Source: Allorhodoferax sp032337135
GTDB taxonomy: Bacteria; Pseudomonadota; Gammaproteobacteria; Burkholderiales; Burkholderiaceae_C
Direction: 5' to 3'
Length of the DNA: 64,000 nucleotides
Assembly: GCF_032337135.1 (NCBI RefSeq)
Contig: NZ_JAVXZZ010000001.1
Location: 744,001-808,000 of the forward strand
Position 1 is the first letter of the stretch; each line of letters begins with the position of its first letter. Below the pieces are notes generated by a model that was not told where the DNA came from, made no database searches, and saw only the letters and a program-made list of their open reading frames with translations. Below are positions 1 to 8,485 of this stretch, piece by piece. Made by a program: the position numbers and the translations under genes.

Positions 1-496
1 TCCCGGACTAGCGTTGGGCCTGGGCGCCATCCTTGTGTTCAACCAGGCCGACAGCCCGCTGTCCGTGATGTACCGCACCATGGGTTTGCTGGTAGCCATC
101 ACGGTAGTGCATTTCTTTGCGGCCAGTCATGTCAGTGCAACGTCTGCGCTGCGCGCATTGGATCGTGAGTTTGAGGCCATTTCTGCCTCGCTGAAAGTGC
201 CGCAGTGGAAGACCTTCTGGCGAGTTACGTTGCCCGTGTGCCTGCCCGCTGTGCTGGACATTTTTCGCTACCTGTTCATCAACGCCATGACTACGGTGTC
301 TGCCGTGGTCTTCCTGTACGCCCCCGAAACGCTGCCGGCTACCGTGGCCATCATCAATCTGGATGAAGCCGGGGAACTGGGACCGGCTGCCGCCATGGCG
401 ACATTGATCATGCTGGCCAACCTGGTGTTCAGCGCTGCCCATGCCGCCCTCGGCCATCTTTTATTGCGCCGTCACCACGCCTGGCGCACCCGTTAA
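1..496 (+). CDS. AEP-type ABC transporter permease, 3' part
   Basis: This is the C-terminal part of an inner-membrane permease; the start lies left of the window. The frame is open from the first bases and ends with TAA at 494-496. It shows hydrophobic membrane segments and a cytoplasmic EAA-type loop (EFEAISASLKVPQWKTFWRV), the contact site for the ABC ATPase. The phnW start lies 13 nt downstream, and phnX follows, so the likely substrate is 2-aminoethylphosphonate, as for PhnV/PhnE-type permeases. The family is clear from the sequence; the substrate is inferred from the neighbours. Confidence 0.85.
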   Translation, partial: PGLALGLGAILVFNQADSPLSVMYRTMGLLVAITVVHFFAASHVSATSALRALDREFEAISASLKVPQWKTFWRVTLPVCLPAVLDIFRYLFINAMTTVSAVVFLYAPETLPATVAIINLDEAGELGPAAAMATLIMLANLVFSAAHAALGHLLLRRHHAWRTR

Positions 497-509
497 TCTG
501 GAGAAAACA

Positions 510-1622
510 ATGTATCGATTCGACCGAGACGCACTGCTGCTGACGCCCGGACCCCTGACAACGTCCCTTCGCACCAAGCAGGCCATGCTGCATGACCACG
601 GTTCCTGGGACTCGGGCTTCAATGGCATCACCGCTGAGGTCTGCAAAGAGTTGCTGCGAATCGCCCAAGGTCAGGACACCCACGTATGCGTTCCGCTGCA
701 AGGCAGCGGTACCTTTGCGGTCGAGGCTGCACTAGGAACACTGGTGCCGCGCCAAGGCAAGGTGCTGGTTCCGAACAACGGTGCCTACTGTGCGCGCATA
801 GTCAAGATCCTGCACTACCTTGGACGAGAAACTGTGGAACTCGTCTTCCCGGAAGATCAACAGGCCGACCCTCAATCGATCGCCGTAGCTCTGCAGCGTG
901 ATCCGGCCATCACCCATGTGGCGCTGGTGCACTGCGAAACGGGGGCCGGCATTCTCAACCCATTGACCGACATCGCTGACGTGGTGAAGGCCGAAGGTCG
1001 ACGCTTGATCGTGGATGCAATGAGTTCCTTCGGTGCGCTAGAAATAGATGTGCAGCGCCTGTCTATCCAGGCGTTGATCGCTGCAACCGGCAAGTGTCTG
1101 GAAGGCGTGCCAGGAATGGGCTTCGTGATTGCCGAACGCCAGAGTCTGCTAGATGCCCAAGGAAACTGCCATTCACTGGCACTGGACCTGTGTGATCAGT
1201 GGCAATACCTTCAGAAAACAGGGCAGTGGCGCTTCACCCCGCCCACCCACGTAGTAGCCGCCTTGCGTGAAGCTATTGTCCAGTTCCACGAGGAAGGTGG
1301 GCGGAGTGCTCGGCTCGCACGCTACAGCGCCAATTGCGATGCATTGGTCCACGGCATGACACAACTTGGCATCAAGCCTTTCTTGAGTGAATCAGTGCAA
1401 GCGCCCATCATCGTCACCTTCCATGCACCGGAGCATCCTGAATATGCTTTCAAGGCCTTGTACGAACACGTGCGCGCACAAGGTTTCATTCTGTACCCGG
1501 GAAAACTTACACAGACCGAGACGTTCCGCGTTGGCTGCATCGGAGCCATTGATGCGCACGACATGGCCAAGGCCGTGGCCGCCATTGGGCATAGCTTGCG
1601 CGCGCTGCAGTGGCTAGCGTGA
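510..1622 (+). CDS. phnW: 2-aminoethylphosphonate--pyruvate transaminase
   Basis: PhnW (EC 2.6.1.37) is a PLP fold-type I aminotransferase that turns 2-aminoethylphosphonate plus pyruvate into phosphonoacetaldehyde plus alanine. The 370-residue length fits the family. The N-terminal LLTPGPLTTS stretch is typical, and the probable PLP lysine is K195 in ATGKCLEGVPGMGF. I chose the ATG at 510 because CTGGAG lies just upstream and the protein then starts as the family does; an in-frame ATG at 441 would run deep into the permease gene. Its product feeds the phnX enzyme. The stop overlaps the start of the next gene, suggesting translational coupling. Confidence 0.95.
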   Translation: MYRFDRDALLLTPGPLTTSLRTKQAMLHDHGSWDSGFNGITAEVCKELLRIAQGQDTHVCVPLQGSGTFAVEAALGTLVPRQGKVLVPNNGAYCARIVKILHYLGRETVELVFPEDQQADPQSIAVALQRDPAITHVALVHCETGAGILNPLTDIADVVKAEGRRLIVDAMSSFGALEIDVQRLSIQALIAATGKCLEGVPGMGFVIAERQSLLDAQGNCHSLALDLCDQWQYLQKTGQWRFTPPTHVVAALREAIVQFHEEGGRSARLARYSANCDALVHGMTQLGIKPFLSESVQAPIIVTFHAPEHPEYAFKALYEHVRAQGFILYPGKLTQTETFRVGCIGAIDAHDMAKAVAAIGHSLRALQWLA

Positions 1623-2845
1623 CGCGCGACATCCTCATCGTTGGTGCCGGTATCGTCGGCGCGGCTGTCGCCTGGCAACTGGCTCGTATGGGGCACGGTC
1701 ACCGCGTACTGGTACTGGATCGCGGCTTGCCGATGGCGGGCTCCACCAGTCGAGCTGCGGCACTGGTCACACTGCTGCGCTCCGAACCGATGCAAATCGC
1801 CATGGCACAGGAAACGTTGGCGGCTATCGGGCACTTCGAGAGGCTGATGCCAGGCTCTGTAGGTCATCATCCCGTGGGCTCCTTGCACGTGGTCACGCGT
1901 GAACAACTGCCAGCATTTCGAGCTCAGCTGGATACCTGCAGTGCGCTGGGGATACGTACCCAATGGGTTGACGCATCCTATGCCCGTGACCGTGCGCCTT
2001 GGTTGCATGTGCCGCCGGATGCGGATGTCTTGCATGTACAGGACGATTGCTACGTAGATGCCTACCAGCTGGGCATGGCCTATCTGCAGGCTGCGCAAAA
2101 AGGCGGGGTGGCGCTGCAGCTGCAAACGCCAGTGACCAGGTTGGACGTGCGAGAAAGAATCCTGTGTGGAGTGGAACTGTCCAGTGGCGAATGCATCGCT
2201 GCCAGCCATGTGGTGATGGCAGCAGGCTCCTGGAGCAACTTACTCACCACACCCGCCGGGGTGCCACTGCCAATGGCACCGGTGCGCAGCCAGTACTGGA
2301 TTACGGCTCCATCACTGGCCATTCCCCACGACAGTGCGATTGTTTTCATGCCAGCCATCAAGGCCTACGCGCGACCGGAAGTCGGCGGCTTGCTCTTCGG
2401 CTTGCGCGAAGCGCACTCCGCGGTGGCCGATGCCCGGCACCTACCCCAGGATCTGGAAGGCTTTGCCTTTGACACCCAGGACCCACAAGGCTGGAACAAC
2501 CTTGCCCAAGGCGCCACTGCGCTAGAGGCGTACTGGCCAGGACTGGAGCATGCCCCCATTGCGCACTACGTCAGTGGGCCCAGCAACTACACAATTGACC
2601 GCCAACTGATACTGGGAGCCGCCAGCACGCTGCCAGGCTTGTGGGTGGCTTCGGGATGCAATGGTTCTGGTATCACCTTTGCCGCCGGCATGGGTCGTCT
2701 TTTGGCGCAACAACTGTTGGGCTCCGACCCACCGTGGCTGGACGGCACACACATGGCGCCGCAGCGCTTCGATAGCTTCGACCCCTACGACACGGCCTTC
2801 TTGTCCGCTTGCGCCGCTGCGCGCTCAGGCAAGGCCACAGGTTAA
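1619..2845 (+). CDS. FAD-dependent amine oxidase of the AEP cluster (DAO family)
   Basis: A D-amino-acid-oxidase/glycine-oxidase-like flavoprotein of about 408 residues. The FAD-binding Rossmann motif is at the N-terminus (ILIVGAGIVGAAVA), and a C-terminal segment with GCNGSGITFAAGMG resembles the family's second FAD-contact region. GTG at 1619 overlaps the phnW stop as GTGA; GTG at 1610 is an alternative. FAD oxidases in AEP clusters (the PbfC/PbfD group) are known to act on N-methylated AEP or to yield phosphonoacetaldehyde from amino-phosphonates. Its position between phnW and phnX supports such a role, but the substrate is inferred. Confidence 0.8.
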   Translation: MTRDILIVGAGIVGAAVAWQLARMGHGHRVLVLDRGLPMAGSTSRAAALVTLLRSEPMQIAMAQETLAAIGHFERLMPGSVGHHPVGSLHVVTREQLPAFRAQLDTCSALGIRTQWVDASYARDRAPWLHVPPDADVLHVQDDCYVDAYQLGMAYLQAAQKGGVALQLQTPVTRLDVRERILCGVELSSGECIAASHVVMAAGSWSNLLTTPAGVPLPMAPVRSQYWITAPSLAIPHDSAIVFMPAIKAYARPEVGGLLFGLREAHSAVADARHLPQDLEGFAFDTQDPQGWNNLAQGATALEAYWPGLEHAPIAHYVSGPSNYTIDRQLILGAASTLPGLWVASGCNGSGITFAAGMGRLLAQQLLGSDPPWLDGTHMAPQRFDSFDPYDTAFLSACAAARSGKATG

Positions 2846-2868
2846 CTTCATTGAAAAGGAATTCAACT

Positions 2869-3681
2869 ATGGCACAACAACTTCAGGCGCTGGTATTGGA
2901 CTGGGCTGGTACTGTCGTCGACTTTGGCTCATTTGCACCAACACAGATCTTTGTCGATGCGTTCAAAAAAGCCTACGACTTCGAACTGAGCATCGCCCAG
3001 GCCCGCGCCCCCATGGGCCTGGGAAAGTGGCAGCACATTGAAGCGATTGGCCGGATTCCCGAGGTCGCTCAGACTTGGCACAGCCGCTTCGGACACGCTA
3101 TGACCTCACATGATATTGACCACATCTACCAGACGTTCATGCCCTTGCAGGTGGAGCGCGTGGGTGCGCACAGCGATTTCATCCCGGGCGCGCTTGATGC
3201 AATCGCGCATGCACGCGGACTCGGCCTCAAGATTGGTTCCACCACCGGCTATCCGCGCGCAGTGATGCAGGTGCTGATGCAAATTGCGGCAAAGAATGGG
3301 TACTCGCCCGACTGCACCATCTGCGCGGACGATCTGGAGGCTGGATCGCGGCCCGGTCCCTGGATGGCGCTCGAATGCGTGCAAAAACTAAAGATCGAAG
3401 CAGTTTGGCGCTGCGTCAAAGTCGATGACACCGTGCCGGGGCTGGCTGAGGGCCGCAACGCCGGCATGTGGACCGTGGGTCTGGCGCTTTCGGGAAGCCC
3501 AGCGGGCTGGACATTGGACGAATATGAGCGAGCCTCTGATCAAGAGCGCCAGAACGTACGCGAACGTGTAGCTTCGGAGTTCAAATGCGTCGATCCTCAC
3601 TATGTCATCGACTCCCTGCGGGATCTACCGGCGGTACTCAACAGGATTGAGCATCGCATGCAGGCGGGTGAACGGCCCTGA
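2869..3681 (+). CDS. phnX: Phosphonoacetaldehyde hydrolase (phosphonatase)
   Basis: PhnX (EC 3.11.1.1) cleaves the C-P bond of phosphonoacetaldehyde to acetaldehyde and phosphate. It is a HAD-superfamily enzyme of 270 residues. The nucleophile aspartate is D11 in LVLDWAGTVVD. The Schiff-base lysine unique to phosphonatases is K53 in GLGKWQHIEA, and the C-terminal VKVDDTVPG stretch fits the Mg-binding motif. AAAGGA lies 8 nt before the ATG at 2869. The enzyme completes the PhnW-PhnX route, so this strain should be able to use AEP as a nitrogen, carbon and phosphorus source. Confidence 0.95.
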   Translation: MAQQLQALVLDWAGTVVDFGSFAPTQIFVDAFKKAYDFELSIAQARAPMGLGKWQHIEAIGRIPEVAQTWHSRFGHAMTSHDIDHIYQTFMPLQVERVGAHSDFIPGALDAIAHARGLGLKIGSTTGYPRAVMQVLMQIAAKNGYSPDCTICADDLEAGSRPGPWMALECVQKLKIEAVWRCVKVDDTVPGLAEGRNAGMWTVGLALSGSPAGWTLDEYERASDQERQNVRERVASEFKCVDPHYVIDSLRDLPAVLNRIEHRMQAGERP

Positions 3682-3694
3682 TACCCTGCGGCCC

Positions 3695-4474
3695 ATGTCT
3701 CGCATGCAGCAACCGCCATCCAGCTATATCCCATGGCGCCACCAGGGGCACACCCTTGGCATGCTGCACCGGGCCTTGCAGATTGGCTTGCAGGACCTGT
3801 CCGAATGTTCCAAGGATGATGCAGGTGCTGTGTTCGAATTTCGAGGAGTGTCGCTGACCGAGTCGCTGGAACAAGCGCACTCTTCCTTGGTGCGCGCCCA
3901 GCTTGCTCCACCGCCTGGCCAGGAAAAGATTGATGTGTGGCAGCCGAACAGTCGCGTCTGCATTGGCCAGGTGGACCGACAGTTGGCGCGCCTGCTTGGC
4001 ATGGAAATGCACAGCGCCCACCTGCTTGTGGTGTCCGACCGTGGTATCTGCCTGCAGCAGCGCGCCTTGCACAAAGCGGTCGATCCCGGACTGTGGGACA
4101 CCACCGTCGGTGGCACCTGCATTGCAGGTGAATCGCCCGAGCAGACGCTGGTGCGTGAAATGTACGAAGAGGCGGGACTCGTTCCCAGCCAGCTTTTGGG
4201 CCAACGGCATATCGGAGACTGGCATTTCGATCGACCTGCGCACCTCGGCACTTACTCGGCGTGGCAGAACGAGCACATTCATGTCTGCGTTGCACGCCTG
4301 GCCGATCCTCACTGGGTGCCACTTTGCCACGACGAGGAAGTCATGGCTTTCGCGTGGTACTCCCTTGATGACTTGCAGACCCTACATTTGAACTTGCCGT
4401 TGACGCATGAACTGAGAGTCGTGGTGCAGGCACCGCAGTTCCATGCCTTTCTCACAGAGGTGGATCTCTCATGA
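3695..4474 (+). CDS. Nudix hydrolase
   Basis: A 259-residue protein with a complete Nudix box in the middle: G-x5-E-x7-REMYEEAGL, reading GTCIAGESPEQTLVREMYEE. The N-terminal ~120 residues carry no motif I recognise; the layout resembles the IPP-isomerase/YfcD type of Nudix proteins. Nudix enzymes hydrolyse nucleoside-diphosphate-linked substrates; no specificity can be read here. The start is 13 nt after the phnX stop and the stop overlaps the next ATG (ATGA), so it is probably cotranscribed with the AEP genes. I do not know a link between this protein and phosphonate use. Confidence 0.85.
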   Translation: MSRMQQPPSSYIPWRHQGHTLGMLHRALQIGLQDLSECSKDDAGAVFEFRGVSLTESLEQAHSSLVRAQLAPPPGQEKIDVWQPNSRVCIGQVDRQLARLLGMEMHSAHLLVVSDRGICLQQRALHKAVDPGLWDTTVGGTCIAGESPEQTLVREMYEEAGLVPSQLLGQRHIGDWHFDRPAHLGTYSAWQNEHIHVCVARLADPHWVPLCHDEEVMAFAWYSLDDLQTLHLNLPLTHELRVVVQAPQFHAFLTEVDLS

Positions 4475-5490
4475 GCAATGAGGCCGCAACTGCATCTGAA
4501 TATGGAGCTGATCGCAGTGGCCTGGTTTTTGGCTTCCACTTCAGTGCAGATGGAAAGCCGCACCCGCTGACCACGCAGGACGCACTGAACGCCATTGCCG
4601 ACAATGCGTTGGATGGATTCTTGTGGCTCCATTTTTCTCTGGCACATGCCAGTGCTGAACGATGGATTGCCGAAAACTTGCCGGTGCCCCAGGCTTTTCG
4701 TGAAGCTTTGCACGACGCCTCGCGCAGCACCCGTATTGAACTCGCAGACGATACTTTGGTGGCGGTGATGAACGATGTCAGCTACGACTTCCAGTTCGAA
4801 CCTTCTGACATTTCGACCTTGTGGCTTTCGGTAGGGCCACGCCTTGTGGTCAGCGCACGCATCCAGCCGTTACGGTCCATAGACTTGCTTCGCAATGCAG
4901 TGCGCAAGGGGAGCACAATCCTTTCTCCGGTGGGGCTCCTCGTGAGACTCATGCAGGACCAGTCTGATGTGCTGGCCCACATTGCTCGCACAGCGAGCAC
5001 CAAGGTCGACACACTGGAGGACAACCTCCTGTCAGGGCGTTTGGCCGCCAAGCGCGCCGATTTAGGCACCTTGCGGCGTGTACTTGTGCGGCTGTTACGA
5101 CTGTTGGCCCCGGAACCCGCCGCCCTTTTCCGTCTGTTACGCGTGCCACCTGGATGGGCGGACGCAGAGGACATCGCCGAATTGCGGCACGCAGCCGAAG
5201 ACTTCAATCTTTCGTTGAGAGACATGTCCAACTTGCAAGAACGCATCAAGCTGTTGCAGGAAGAGATTGCCGGACGAGTCGCCGAAGCCAATAATCGCAG
5301 CCTGTTTGTTCTTACGGTAGTGACCGTGCTGGCGCTACCAATCAACATCCTGGCCGGATTGTTCGGAATGAACGTTGGAGGCATTCCATTCTCCGAAAAC
5401 CCCCACGGATTCTGGATCCTTCTCTCCATCGTTGCTGTCTTTACCGTAATCGCGGCCTTGCTTGCCCTTCGGTACGGCAATGAGCGGTAA
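4471..5490 (+). CDS. zntB: CorA/ZntB family divalent-cation transporter
   Basis: A 339-residue inner-membrane protein with a long soluble N-terminal domain and two C-terminal membrane helices (about 280-298 and 314-333). The signature GMN motif follows the first helix (LAGLFGMNVGG, residues about 299-301). The sequence is closest in feel to ZntB, the zinc-transporting branch; zinc versus magnesium cannot be settled by eye. Translation is probably coupled to the Nudix gene by the ATGA overlap. It is the last gene of the low-GC plus-strand unit. Confidence 0.8.
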   Translation: MSNEAATASEYGADRSGLVFGFHFSADGKPHPLTTQDALNAIADNALDGFLWLHFSLAHASAERWIAENLPVPQAFREALHDASRSTRIELADDTLVAVMNDVSYDFQFEPSDISTLWLSVGPRLVVSARIQPLRSIDLLRNAVRKGSTILSPVGLLVRLMQDQSDVLAHIARTASTKVDTLEDNLLSGRLAAKRADLGTLRRVLVRLLRLLAPEPAALFRLLRVPPGWADAEDIAELRHAAEDFNLSLRDMSNLQERIKLLQEEIAGRVAEANNRSLFVLTVVTVLALPINILAGLFGMNVGGIPFSENPHGFWILLSIVAVFTVIAALLALRYGNER

Positions 5491-5522
5491 TCAACTTCGT
5501 TGTGCGTCTCCGACACCCCACT

Positions 5523-5543
5523 GAGGAGAAGTAGCTCCTCTTT
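5523..5543. terminator. Weak hairpin between convergent genes
   Basis: GAGGAG and CTCCTC form a 6-bp stem with a 6-nt loop, followed by TTT on the plus strand, 33 nt after the zntB stop. It is the only terminator-like hairpin I see between zntB and the convergent hemerythrin gene. Confidence 0.4.
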
Positions 5544-5577
5544 AGGCAGTTGCGTCAATTCACCACTGTTCCTTGCC

Positions 5578-5976
5578 TTAAGGAACCGCATGCAGATATT
5601 TTTTTACCTGCAAGTCTCTGTCGCTGATATGGTGCTCGGCCCATACCTTTAAGTCTGATACCAAAGCGTTGTGATCACCAATCCCCGCTTGCTCCGCTCT
5701 CAAGTGGTCCTCAAACTTCTTTCTACTCAACAGATGAATTGCACGGTGTTCTTCTAGCGTTGGGCAAAGATTCCGCGCAAGAATGGCCTCCTCCAACCCA
5801 TCGTGCAACTTGGACATCGCAACAAAGTCGTCAAGCAAGTCGCAAAGTGTGCTGGATAAGGCGCTTCCCTCGACGCAAGCCACAACCGCGCGTCCAATTT
5901 CGATCAACGTGATGTGTTGCTCATCGAGCTCTGCATTTTCAGTACTCAGCTGGGCTGACCAAGAATCAATGTGCAT
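5578..5976 (-). CDS. Bacteriohemerythrin-like protein
   Basis: A 132-residue single-domain hemerythrin, a four-helix bundle that binds O2 at a di-iron site. The ligand pattern looks complete: H21 in ELDEQH, H58-x3-E62, H77-x3-H81, and H116-x4-D121 in EHHISDRD. The ligands are read by eye from the family pattern. Likely roles are oxygen storage or sensing, or delivery in the cytoplasm. The gene and its flanks are clearly poorer in GC than the DNA from 6.2 kb on, so it may belong with the imported segment. It stands alone, convergent to zntB. Confidence 0.85.
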   Translation of the reverse strand: MHIDSWSAQLSTENAELDEQHITLIEIGRAVVACVEGSALSSTLCDLLDDFVAMSKLHDGLEEAILARNLCPTLEEHRAIHLLSRKKFEDHLRAEQAGIGDHNALVSDLKVWAEHHISDRDLQVKKYLHAVP

Positions 5977-6244
5977 TAATAAAGCGAGCTATTAGTTGAT
6001 CAAGCAAATTCGCGAACGGATTTCCTGAAGGATATTTGAAGTCATCTTGTGCTGGCTACCCCAAAACCAGTTACGCCACTGTCATCTCACAAATTTCTAG
6101 GAAACAAGCTTGTTCCATCATTTCGGACAGGGGGATTAGGAGCTGATGAATTTATTTGAACCGACAAGCAGACATTCGTCACAGTCGGCTACTGGCCCAA
6201 AGCGTGAAATCCAATCCCCTCTGGCTGCGCCGCGGCGGCGTCAC
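5977..6244. other. AT-rich intergenic region
   Basis: A 268-bp gap upstream of the hemerythrin gene and downstream of srkA. It is much richer in A+T than the DNA to its right and contains only short open frames without a credible start site. It marks the compositional change between the phosphonate region and the high-GC region. I see no convincing terminator or repeat in it. Confidence 0.5.
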
Positions 6245-7309
6245 TCAGACGATGAGTGGCTCTTCCTGCATGGCCTCGATCTGCTCGTCGAGCATCTGCA
6301 CCTGCCCCTGCCAGTAGTCGCTGCTGCCGAACCAGGCAAAGTGGTGGCGGAACGTCGGGTCGTCCCAGCGCCGCGCCAGCCAGGCGCTGTAGTGGATCAG
6401 GCGCAGGGTGCGCAAGGGTTCGATCAGGGCCAGTTCGCGGCGATCGAACGCACGGAACTGCTCGTAGCCGTCCACCAGCATACCCAGTTGGCGCTGGCGG
6501 TCGCGGCGCTCGCCGCTGACCAGCATCCACAGGTCCTGCACCGCCACGCCGGTGCGGGCGTCGTCCAGGTCGACGAAATGCGGGCCGGGGCCAGCGCTGA
6601 CGGCGGCGTCCAAGGGCGTCCACAGGATGTTGCCGGGGTGGCAGTCGCCATGCAGGCGAATCTGGCGCAGAGCCGCCACTTCACTGCCATTTTGGCCTGT
6701 AGCCCGCGAAATATCTGCGTGAGCAGCTATCAACTCCATAGCGAGAGCCGACTTCTTCTCCCAGGCACTGCGCACATCCAGCGGCAGGAAGTCGTTCTCC
6801 AGCAGCCAGTTGCGCGGCTCCACCCCGAAGGTCTGCAGGTTCAGCGCCGGGCGGTGCACGAAGGGCTGGCGTGCGCCCACGGCGTGCAGCCGCGCCAGGA
6901 AGCGCCCGATCCACTCCAGCACTTCGTCGTCATCCAGCTCGGGCGCGCGCCCGCCCCGGTAGGGGCTGACGCTGAAGGCGTAGCCGCCCTGCTGGTGCAG
7001 GGTCTGGCCATCGAGCACCAGCGGCGCCACCACCGGCACTTCGGCGGCGGCCAGCTCCAGGCTGAAGGCATGTTCCTCGGCAATCTGGTCCTTGCTCCAG
7101 CGACCGGGGCGGTAGAACTTGGCCACCACGGTGCCGATGTCGGTACCGGGAACCGGGCGGTCCAGGTGCACCAGGAAGACACGGTTCTCGTAGGAGTTGA
7201 GCGCCATGAGGCGCCCGTCGCCCAGCAACCCGACCGCGGCCAGGGCGTCGAGCACCCGGTCCGGGTCGAGGGCTGCAAAATCCTCGGCAGCGTTGTGGTC
7301 CGTGGCCAC
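6245..7309 (-). CDS. srkA: Stress response kinase A (RdoA/YihE type)
   Basis: A 354-residue Ser/Thr kinase of the APH-like fold, related to E. coli SrkA (YihE), which protects cells during envelope stress. The catalytic loop is HGDCHPGN at about 220-227 and the metal-binding aspartate lies in HFVDLDDA near 247. The start is GTG at 7309, overlapping the stop of the upstream peptidase gene as TAGTG; an upstream in-frame ATG would lie entirely inside the peptidase. Residues about 187-206 are encoded by a copy of the 55-bp repeat read in antisense, an odd insertion for this family. Confidence 0.85.
   Translation of the reverse strand: MATDHNAAEDFAALDPDRVLDALAAVGLLGDGRLMALNSYENRVFLVHLDRPVPGTDIGTVVAKFYRPGRWSKDQIAEEHAFSLELAAAEVPVVAPLVLDGQTLHQQGGYAFSVSPYRGGRAPELDDDEVLEWIGRFLARLHAVGARQPFVHRPALNLQTFGVEPRNWLLENDFLPLDVRSAWEKKSALAMELIAAHADISRATGQNGSEVAALRQIRLHGDCHPGNILWTPLDAAVSAGPGPHFVDLDDARTGVAVQDLWMLVSGERRDRQRQLGMLVDGYEQFRAFDRRELALIEPLRTLRLIHYSAWLARRWDDPTFRHHFAWFGSSDYWQGQVQMLDEQIEAMQEEPLIV
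6691..6748 (+). repeat. 55-bp interspersed repeat, copy A
   Basis: Carries all the hallmarks: TTTTGGCC, TAGCCCGC, CTGCG, CAGCTATC and AGAGC in order. It lies inside srkA, antisense to the gene, and encodes ALAMELIAAHADISRATGQN without breaking the frame. Confidence 0.75.
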
Positions 7310-8448
7310 TAGACCACCGCCAGCAAGGGTTGCAGCACGCTGGCACCGAGCTTCTTGGAGCGGGCCCCGTTCCAACCCACCAGCGCATCGGGCCAATCGG
7401 CGTTGTCCTTGAACGGCATCTCGATGGTGTGGGCCAGGCAATTGAACTGCTGCGCCACCCAGTTGGTGGCCAGGCTCAGGTTGGCCTGTCCGGGCTCGTC
7501 GTAGCCGTAGTGGTGGGTGTCCTGGAAGTCGGGGCAGGCCGCCATCCAGGCCGCCTTGAAGCGCCCCTCCAGGTCGGCAATGAAGGGGGTGTAGCCGGGG
7601 GTTCCTTCCGAACCGACCACGAAGTTGTAGGGCAGCGCCTCGTCGCCGTGGGCATCCAGGAACAGGTCCACCCCGGTGGCCAGCATCTTCTCGCGCACCA
7701 GGAACACCTCGGGCGAGCGCTCCATGCTCGGCGAGAGCCATTCGCGGTTGAGGTTGGCGCCGGCCGCGTTGGTGCGCAGGTTGCCGCGCACCGAGCCATC
7801 GGGGTTCATGTTGGGCACCACATGGAACACGCACTGCGCCAGCAACTGGCGCGAGACCGAATCGGTGCGGTCCAGCAAGCGCTCCAGGAAGCCCTCGACA
7901 AACCACTCGGCCATGGTCTCACCCGGGTGCTGGCGCGCAATGAGCCAGACCTTGCGGCGCTGTGCCAGGGGCATCAGCGAGTCTGGCGCGGTGATGCGCA
8001 GCAGGCTCAGGTCGCGCCCGTCCAGCGTGGCGCCCAGGCGCTCCTGCTCCACGCAGTCACTGGCCGAGGCACCCGCCAGCAGGTCCAGGTGCTGCTCCCA
8101 CGAATAGGGCTCGAAATAGGCAAAGTAGACGGTCTGGGCACTGGGCACCATGTGGGCGCGCATGACGCTGCCATCAAATTCGGTGTCAATGCGGAACCAG
8201 TGCTGGCGGTCGAAGCTCGCCACCACCCGGTAGCCCTCCCAGCCCTTGGGGTAGGCGCACTGGCCGGCGTTCTCGAAATGCAGCGTCACCGGCTGCGCGG
8301 CCGCCCCGTGCAGGGCGAAATGGAACCATTGGGCGAACTCGGCCGCATTGTCGGCACGGATGCGCAGCCGGATGTTGCGGCTGTCCTGGCACTCCAGCAC
8401 CTCGATGGCGCCGGAGTCGAAAGCGGTGGAAATGTGCAGTGCAGTCAT
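7309..8448 (-). CDS. M14-family zinc carboxypeptidase (cytosolic CCP/Nna1-like)
   Basis: A 379-residue protein with an N-terminal beta-sandwich-like region and a C-terminal M14 peptidase domain. The zinc ligands are H174 and E177 in QHPGE and H267 in DAHGDE. The general base is E343 in TIEMPFKD, and NLNREW is the substrate-binding arginine region. There is no signal peptide, so it should be cytoplasmic, as for the Nna1-like bacterial carboxypeptidases. I prefer the ATG at 8448 to one 36 nt upstream because the protein then begins at its first conserved-looking strand. Its stop overlaps the srkA start. Confidence 0.88.
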   Translation of the reverse strand: MTALHISTAFDSGAIEVLECQDSRNIRLRIRADNAAEFAQWFHFALHGAAAQPVTLHFENAGQCAYPKGWEGYRVVASFDRQHWFRIDTEFDGSVMRAHMVPSAQTVYFAYFEPYSWEQHLDLLAGASASDCVEQERLGATLDGRDLSLLRITAPDSLMPLAQRRKVWLIARQHPGETMAEWFVEGFLERLLDRTDSVSRQLLAQCVFHVVPNMNPDGSVRGNLRTNAAGANLNREWLSPSMERSPEVFLVREKMLATGVDLFLDAHGDEALPYNFVVGSEGTPGYTPFIADLEGRFKAAWMAACPDFQDTHHYGYDEPGQANLSLATNWVAQQFNCLAHTIEMPFKDNADWPDALVGWNGARSKKLGASVLQPLLAVV

Positions 8449-8485
8449 GCAGCGAGCATACCGCGGGCACCACCCGCCCAGCACC

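Noticed and set aside
6146..7312. A plus-strand open frame of 388 codons that begins in the AT-rich gap
   Set aside because: Nearly all of it is the antisense of srkA. Only the first 30 codons lie outside, and they have no family match I know.
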